Assembly (NCBI GenBank): GCA_003439945.1
Contig: QVRM01006583.1
Span: 56,001-120,000 of the forward strand
Source of the DNA: Dermanyssus gallinae
Lineage: Eukaryota; Arthropoda; Arachnida; Mesostigmata; Dermanyssidae
Length of the DNA stretch: 64,000 nt
Reading direction: 5' to 3'
The notes below the pieces were generated by a model, which worked only from the letters and a program-made list of their open reading frames with translations, had not been told where the DNA came from and did no database searches. The position numbers were made by a program, and so were the translations under genes. How positions within the stretch are numbered: position 1 is the stretch's first letter; every line of letters starts with the position of its first letter. Positions 56,686 through 64,000 of this stretch are shown one piece after another.

Positions 56686-59410
56686 TTTGTAGACACAAAA
56701 ACCCTGCAAACGTTTTATATTTTGATGAACAGTCTGTACATAAATATATTATTAATACATAGAGAAAGCGATATTTCACTATGCTTCATTTGAGTTTTGC
56801 TGACACCGATACACTTCTCAAGGCGAGTGATCTAAGCATCGAAAGGGGGCTTCTAAAGCAATACCTTTTAATTAAATTCAACAGCATTGAAGACATTATT
56901 ACGGGTTGGAACGTTTTTCGCCTAGGTGTTTATTTATAGAAGGAAAGAGACGCAAAGAAAAATTCTTCACAACAGAGGTCGAACCGGCGGTAGGTAGATG
57001 ACGTATGAACACTCATGCAGATGACAACCGGAGGCCCCTGTGGCTGCTACCTTGTGATCTAAGTCAACTTTTTAATAAACACTTATTCTGATACATATCC
57101 ATTAGCGGTCATTGACACAGCCTTTTTCGACTTCAACTATCGTCAACATTTTACTCCTGCTGATCAAAGTGAACACCCAATCACTTTCCCGTGCTAGCGC
57201 TAGGCATTCGTATTCGTCGCGGGGCCCTGGCAATTTTTTTAATTCTGGGAACGTAGCAGTAGGCCACAAAAAGTGTTTAGATCTCTGATAAACAGGTAAC
57301 CATATTAAAATTAATTGATTAGGTCCCCTCTTCCAAGGTCTTCAGTGAAAGCGACGTAATGTAATTTTACGGCTTAGATGCGCCATTTTGGACGGGTGCA
57401 TGCAGTTGACATTGAGACAGCTGAATCCTTTATACGAGCAATACACACTCGCCTTGGATGGAACGATAATCCCGAGAGTCGACTAAATCGTTTTGCAAGA
57501 GGGCTCACTCCGCTGTCATAACGGAATCTTCCAATCCCTGTTTCGTGAAGACGGCCTTTTTTGGACTCGATTCGCTGCAACTCGACATTTCCTCACAGCA
57601 CCTTCGGCTAACGGACTGAGCCCAAATGTTGCTGTTAACATTTGAAAGCATATGGCTATCTACCTTGGCGTTCGGTTTTCCCACCGCTGACATCTGAGTG
57701 GGCTATTTCGTAGGATCTTAATCAGGTAAATCTAAATATATGTACAAATGTATGTATCTAGATGGGGTGATTAAGTGTATACAAGTCGGGTGTTTTAGAT
57801 TTACCCCAAGTTAGCCGGCCGCTTGTACCACATTTGGATAGTTTGTTACCAAATGCTTATAAAAATAATTATTCACATCGCTTTAGAGAGCTTAGAAATG
57901 TACGATTAATATGGTGTTCGATTTTTATGTCCGTCTACTTTGAAATTATGCAAGACAAACTTATAGGCGAAGATTAGTCAGCATTACAAAGTACAAGCAG
58001 TTCCCTCAACAACTTTGCAATTAATTCTGAAACCTTTTTAGCATTATGAGAGATACGTGAGTGAGGTTCTGATGTTATTTCATGGGACACTTTTTAGCCA
58101 AACGCGATTGCGGATTCCCTGTTGGAGCCCAACAACCGCCCTTCCGGCAACGGGGAGGGCATGTAGTGGTGGAATAGCGTATTAGATGAGACAATAATAG
58201 GAGTGATTGGCTTGTATGGAAGCACTGCATTGCATTTCCCGTTCCTGGGCGGATTTTCTGCTCGCAGTACCTGTCACGCTATTAAGCAGTTTAAGGGTGA
58301 GGAATTCGATAGACGCACAACAAACTACAGATCGTTTATTTAAGCTCATTATACGTTTTTTTGTAGTAGCGAAACTAAAATCGCGTCCATTTTTGTTTGG
58401 CAAATAGTATGTAACGGCCGCGAGTTAGCCGCCAAAAATAGATGGTTGAGTCGCTCAGCAAATGCCTCTCGAAAATTATTTCTCGAAATGTATTCCTCAC
58501 AGACTAAAGGCCTCTAAAGTAAAACAGGAACGTTTTTTCCGACATTCCCTTAAAAGTTATAAAATGTAGTACACAAATCATTACCGTCCAGTCAACACAC
58601 TTATAATCAACGTGTTGATTTATGTATGCTAGCTAAATAAGATTCATTCGGTAGCATTAAATCGCTCATCAGGAACCCATTATGATGACTAGACCAACCG
58701 GCGGCAAAATTCCTGTACCTTCTCAAAGGCAATATTGTTTTCGCCTAGTAGATTTCCGACGAGTTCGAACAAACCCCTTAGTGACGTAAATAAGTGTATT
58801 AGACGAGAAGCGGATGGTAGCGATGCAGTCGCGAGTAACACTTGCAGATTGTATCTCGCAGTGTTTCTCAATGCGCAGAAACATTTAACCCATATCGTGC
58901 CGACCTATTTCAAATCAATCAAACGCAAAATGCAAGTGTTTTACGCAGGTCGACGTTTAAGCCGTTTTTCAAAATATTGGAAGCGAGTGTCATTCTGTTC
59001 TAAGTTGGTGCATCTCGGCAAACTAGAATGACAATATTATTTGCAAGTGATTTATCAGTCCTCTTTATGGTATCAGAAGAGACTTTAAGAGAAGGCTGAT
59101 CACAACAAGGATATATTTAGGGTTGCGAGGAGGCTCTGCTGGTTTTATCTTACTGAAGCCACATCTTAGCATTTTGAAAACAAAGCTTGTATTTTTCCAA
59201 TCTTCCTCGTGCAAAATTGGAAAATATAAGACTAAAAGTGGGTCTTGACGACCTGTTCAATTAAACCTGTTCCTTCCGTAAGCGCTTCATGGATTCCTCC
59301 ATCTAATCTATCCTAAAAAAATGTAGAGATTGAACAATTTGCATTGAAACTGCCGCGCGGTGCACATCATAACTGTGTACCACCTGTACAACGAGATTAT
59401 TAAGATAATT
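56251..59410. other. Intergenic DNA, nothing recognised
   Basis: Contains a (TA)n array at 56628-56682. Short frames (for example 58689-58871 minus) have no supported identity. Confidence 0.5.
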
Positions 59411-59419
59411 TGGATATCA

Positions 59420-60320
59420 ACATAAGAATGCTTGATGAGTCGGTTGCGCGCTGGCCCGCCCAGTTTGTCTGGTGCAGTTCTTTGACGTGTCCCGGTGGTG
59501 GTTGTTGTTGTTGTTGTTGTTGTTGTTGTCTTCATTTTCGTTTGCGTTACTCTTATTGCCGCTGTTATTACCATGTCGTCGTTAGCGCTGCTGCTGCTAT
59601 TACGAGTGGTGGCACTAATGCTGTTACCGTTCTGTCGACAAATTAACACCTTGCCGACTTCTGTCAGCGTGTAATCTTCATTCCGTTTATACCAGTCTAA
59701 TTTTTCCTTCACGTTCCACTCGCTGCTTGGCGTCCGTACCCCTCCCCTCCGCCCTTCTCCCTCCCTCCCCCCCCCCCGCCTCCTTCCCGTACAGGAAGAG
59801 GGTGGCTTGGGGATGCTAAATGCACTTCTAATGATGTCTTCTCGGCCGAGAGCCGGAGCATTCTCATCACTCACTCACTCACTCATTCATTAATTTCTCT
59901 CCATCCATCTCTGCTCATTAGCGCCATCGCCGAAGCACACGACGTGTGCAGCTACGAACTGCATCGGCGGCTTCAGATACAGCTCTACTACGCAGCTCCC
60001 CGCAGCAGTCTTCACCGCACACGAGTCAGGAACCGCGGCGAGACAGGCGTCGTTTCGTGTTGTTCGTGCGGCTTGACGACGACTGCGGCCCGTTCGTCTG
60101 TTCGTTGCAGTGCCATTTCGCTGGACAAGAGGAGGACGACATGACACGAGGCATTCGTGCAACGCTCGCATGGCGGGATGGAGCGGACCGACTCTCCAAC
60201 TATTCGCATCCGGGCCTCCGGTTCCCCTTTTCGTCATCCTCGTCGATCGAGATTGCTCTGTTCTGCTCGCTCTTCTGTAGGTATCTGCTGAAGTCGAAAA
60301 TCTAATATCGTCTGCGTTCG
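59420..60320. promoter_or_regulatory. CpG-rich patch, possible promoter region
   Basis: Less AT-rich than its surroundings, with (TTG)n at 59500-59528, a C-run at 59768-59777, a (TCAC)n tract near 59865-59885 and CpG-rich DNA to about 60250. No exon recognised. Confidence 0.25.
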
Positions 60321-61104
60321 TCGCTCGTCGCCAAACGACGTTCAGCGTCAGTCAAACTTATTATGAAGCTGCTGCTGATGCTATAGGTGGTTGGTGGTGT
60401 TCAGACGCTTTCTTGGCGGACGAACCTGTCTGGCTGCCTATCTGTCTCTCTCTTTGGACCCGCTTGCGGCCAGCCTTATTCACGTCACAGAAAAGTGACG
60501 CCCGCAAAAGCTGCAGCAACAACAACAACAGCAACCACAACAACAACCACAAAAATAACAACAACAACAACACGTATATAGTATAGGCACGATTTGTGCA
60601 CACGATACACGTACACGTGCGACGGCCGCCGCTGCGTCACCAGTATATTTACATTTCTACTAGAAGATCAACAGGTCAGTGTCTGTTTGCGACAGTCGGC
60701 GCGGTTGTTGCCTGCTGTTTCTAAGCCGTTTGGTGAAGATTTTGCAGTAACTCTGTGTATGTTTGTTATTACAGTATGCGCACGCCGATACATGCGCACA
60801 ACACGAGCACAAACACGTACCACCGTTTTGATGGTTGTTGAAGAAAATTACCACAAAAACGACAAGTCTACACACATAGACTTCGAGGTAGGCAGTGCAA
60901 GGAAGATAGAGGGAGAGACCGCGCGAAAGAGATAGAGAGCGTGTTAGAAACAGATAGGGAAAGCTGAGTATGAGGGCTGAGACACGGAGCTACATATGTT
61001 GTTGTAGAGAAGTAGAGCCGCCAGCAGCAGCAGCAGCCATACGTGTCAGACAGAGTAAGTGACGTCTGATCATCACCGATTTACCGCTACTAAACGTCAC
61101 AACA

Positions 61105-61124
61105 TCAACAACAACAATGCAGCG

Positions 61125-61216
<92 letters not shown>
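61105..61216. repeat. (CAA)n microsatellite
   Basis: Nearly pure CAA run of about 90 bp with CAG/TGC edges. Confidence 0.9.
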
Positions 61217-61218
<2 letters not shown>

Positions 61219-61622
61219 AGCAACAACAACAGAACAACAGCAGCAGCAACAACAACAACACAAGACGACTTTGCAATCTAGGTTCGAGACAATCATGCAG
61301 CAACAACAACAACTGAACAACAATGCAGCAACAACAACAACAACAACAACGATGCAGCAACAACAACAAGAGAACAACAGCAGCAACAACAACAACAGAA
61401 CAACAACAACCATGCAGCAACAACAACAACACAAGACTACTTAGCAATCTAGGTTCGAGACAACAATGCAGCAACAACAACAACTGAACAACAATGCAGC
61501 AACAACAATGCAGCAACAACAACAGAACAACAGCAGCAACAACAACAACAACAACAACAACAGAACAACAGCAGCAACAACAACAACACAAGACTACTTA
61601 GCAATCTAGGTTCGAGGCAAAC
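61217..61622 (+). repeat. Higher-order tandem repeat, ~170-bp unit
   Basis: A block AAGAC..ACTT.GCAATCTAGG, continuing TTCGAGACAA, recurs at about 61262, 61432 and 61590, separated by CAA/CAG-rich filler. Not CRISPR: the filler is itself repetitive. Confidence 0.8.
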
Positions 61623-61639
61623 ACAGACCGAGTAACAAT

Positions 61640-62100
61640 GTGAACAAACCGGGAATATTGATGATGATGATGATGGCGGCGGCAAATTCCTCCTCGTGCC
61701 ACTCGGTTCGCGCACCTCGCCGCGCCGTTCTTACCTCGCCCCCCCCCCCCCCCTCAGTGTGCCGACAAGACGTTGCAGCCAGATCTCAGACAGACAGACA
61801 GACAGCTCAACCAGCGGACGGCAGAGATGACAGTAGCAGTTGTGCTGTTTTCTTCATTCGTCGTTGTACTCTCAACGGTCGGCTGGCTGTGGCAACAACC
61901 GGTGCCTGGCGTTGTTGGTTTCAAGCGCCTCGCAGCACTTTTACACACCGCAGCCAGCGGGGCCGATACGACGTGAGCCGCGTTTGCCAACACCATGACA
62001 ATGGTCGTGATGGTGGTGATGATGATGATGATGATGCTACTACTGCTGGGGGTGGTGGGACTTCTTCGCCCGCTGGGTAGTAACGGAATCATAATAATCA
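61640..62100. promoter_or_regulatory. CpG-rich patch with GACA run, candidate promoter region
   Basis: CTCAGACAGACAGACAGACA at 61787-61806 followed by CCAGCGGACGG and GATGACAGTAGCAG. This is the same order of motifs as in the importin 5' region (GACA run, CGGACGG, GACG, CAGTAGCAG). No exon recognised within the window. Confidence 0.3.
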
Positions 62101-62208
62101 CATTCGTAGTAGCAGTTTCGTGTGAGCGACTCCGACAAGCCGTTGAAAAACTGCGGTTACTCTCAATTATGATTATTATTATGATTATTATTATTATCTA
62201 TTATTATG

Positions 62209-62211
<3 letters not shown>

Positions 62212-62271
<60 letters not shown>

Positions 62272-62440
62272 GCCAATTCAAAAATGTTCACATATTTTCG
62301 TTTACATATTTACCTTAACTAGTATTATTTATTATTATTATTATTATCTATATATATTCGTGGACGGGGCTATATATATATATGTCGCCAATTAAAAAAT
62401 GTTCACATATTTTCGTTTGCATATTTACCTTAACCCCGTT
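62212..62440 (+). repeat. (TA)n array and ~112-bp tandem duplication
   Basis: TATGTCGCCAATT.AAAAATG, then TTCACATATTTTCGTTT and CATATTTACCTTAAC, occurs after the TA run at 62212-62267 and again after a short TA run at 62371-62382. Confidence 0.85.
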
Positions 62441-63442
62441 ACAAGTTAAATAAAACCTCATAACGTGCTTTTCTGTAAATCATGTTGCACAACTATACTC
62501 GCTACTCGTATATAATATACATAGTGTAAACTTACCGATTATAAACATTCGATGCATACTCACAAGCTGATTTTGTGTGCAATGTGACCGGCCACAGTCT
62601 GTTCATACCGCCTTATTCAGCCAAATTGTGTATCGCCATGACCTTAACTAATTAACTTTATTAAGTCTTGCCGCAGCAGTTTAGGAGAGAAACAATGGCC
62701 GCTTACTTTGTACATTGTGCCTACACTAGACTTCTTACACTTTATATGTATATACTAGATAAGGCGAAATATGTGAGATCGAATGCGAATAAAATGTGTT
62801 TTATACGATAGACAAACGTAAAAAATAATGACTGCAATATTTCAGAGTTTTCATATTTTGGCAAGTTTCGAAGAGAAGTTGCATGAAGTTAGCCCGCTAA
62901 TGTATTTGTAAGATGCTTTGCTCTGACAGTACACGGCGTTGAAGCACGTCTGCACAATGGATTGGTAAAATTCTGTAGACTACTCTCGGGTGTTAGATGG
63001 GTTGCGCATAAATATAAGGCGTTTATAATTTAAAGCCCAATAAAAGACAGACTTGCTGATATTGTCAATATCAAAACAGACCTAGTAGAGCTTTTACATA
63101 TTGATTGCTACCTGCATGCCTTCACGATGATCGTTTTGAGACTCCTCAAAAGTCGCGGAACAAGGTCGTAAATACTAGAAGCGCATTTTAAAGGGAAAAA
63201 ACAAGTGAGAGGCTACAACCAGTTGATGAAAAGGCCCAACGTGCTAGGAATATAAGAAACGCTTCATAGAAAATATCTTTCCGGTACAAGTTTTGTAATA
63301 ACATAAATATTAACGGTGTAGCTAATGTACATCGGTATTGCCGACTGCAAAATTTATTTGCTTTGCATGGAGGAGATTCATATAAGGGTATGCAACGTTA
63401 CTGCTTACTACTCTCTCTCTCTCTCTCTTTCTCTGTCTCTCT
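62441..63442. other. Intergenic DNA, nothing recognised
   Basis: AT-rich; no supported feature. Confidence 0.5.
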
Positions 63443-63470
63443 TATATATATATATATATATATATATAAA

Positions 63471-63522
<52 letters not shown>

Positions 63523-63553
63523 GTATATATATATATATATATTATATATATAT
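63410..63553. repeat. (CT)n(TA)n compound array
   Basis: CT run at 63412-63441 followed by about 110 bp of interrupted TA. The remaining 63554-64000 shows nothing recognisable. Confidence 0.9.
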
Positions 63554-64000
63554 ACATAACTAGACAATACAACTTATCTTGTTTTTTTGACCTGGTGTAC
63601 ACTTCAATAGGGGAACAATTGTTATATCCAATGTCATGTGTGACAATTTTACTATATATATATATATACAATTACTGCAGCGTTATGTGCCCCTGATATA
63701 AAAGGGTGATATGTTTACACACACTTATCAAACGAATAAACCAATATATATATATAAATAAATCATCCACACATCGCACACTGTACACAAAACATTTAAG
63801 GTTTGAATCGGCATTTGAAGGTGATAGCATGTCATTTGACAGGCGTCATTGTACTCGGTAACACAAATCCAAAAAAGCGGAGTGAGTAAAATTAAGTCTG
63901 GCTCCATATTGTATGGAAGAGAGTGAATCTCGGGCCCCAAACTCAAGGCTTACGAACACGGGGGTCCGTTTCAGCAGTAAGTGCATATGCAGGTTTAGTG

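Noticed and set aside
58689..58871. 60-codon minus frame with mixed composition
   Set aside because: Too short, no splice sites or motif; cannot be told from chance.
61097..61591. 164-codon minus frame of Cys/Val/Leu
   Set aside because: Translation of the (CAA)n arrays in reverse; no non-repetitive core.
61217..61622. Regularly spaced repeats that look like a CRISPR array
   Set aside because: Only three blocks, spacers themselves are CAA repeats, spacing ~165 bp, and the genome is eukaryotic.

Overview
This is nuclear DNA from an animal, most probably an arthropod. The evidence is a multi-exon importin beta gene with GT-AG introns, a mariner transposase of arthropod type, relics of CR1/Jockey/R1-like retroposons, and very many (TA)n, (TAA)n and (CAA)n arrays. 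A chelicerate (mite or tick) is a guess I cannot confirm from the sequence. There are no prokaryotic operons, ribosome binding sites or CRISPR arrays.

Layout. 1-23 kb: gene-poor DNA with decayed non-LTR retrotransposon pieces (about 4.7, 6.9, 7.8, 9.2-10.1, 14.3 and 15.4-16.7 kb), local tandem duplications and several near-perfect hairpins (12.3, 12.5, 13.0 and 18.3 kb). 23.2-31.6 kb: a complete six-exon importin subunit beta gene (882 codons plus stop, + strand), with a CpG-rich 5' region at 23.2-23.7 kb. 35.3-46.0 kb: a new gene model of three exons, all joined by phase-1 introns. It would encode a 119-residue secreted protein with a signal peptide and four cysteines in the predicted mature chain. 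Its two introns hold a mariner relic, a Tc1 relic, a retrotransposon with an R2-type C-terminal endonuclease region, an 899-bp tandem duplication and an intact mariner transposase.

46-51 kb: a further retroelement tail, TA-array duplications, a roughly 1.06-kb foldback element and a Jockey/R1-like tail. 51.6-62.1 kb: long low-complexity stretches (CAA/TTG/CAG, CT) mixed with CpG-rich patches that resemble the importin 5' region and may be promoters of genes lying outside the window. 62.1-64 kb: AT-rich DNA without a gene.

Only the importin gene is firmly a host gene. It would supply the general nuclear import receptor. The secreted-protein gene rests on splice-site, phase and signal-peptide agreement, not on a recognised family. 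Nearly everything else is mobile-element debris and microsatellite. (TA)n arrays occur roughly every 2 kb and repeatedly sit at the edges of duplicated or inserted segments.
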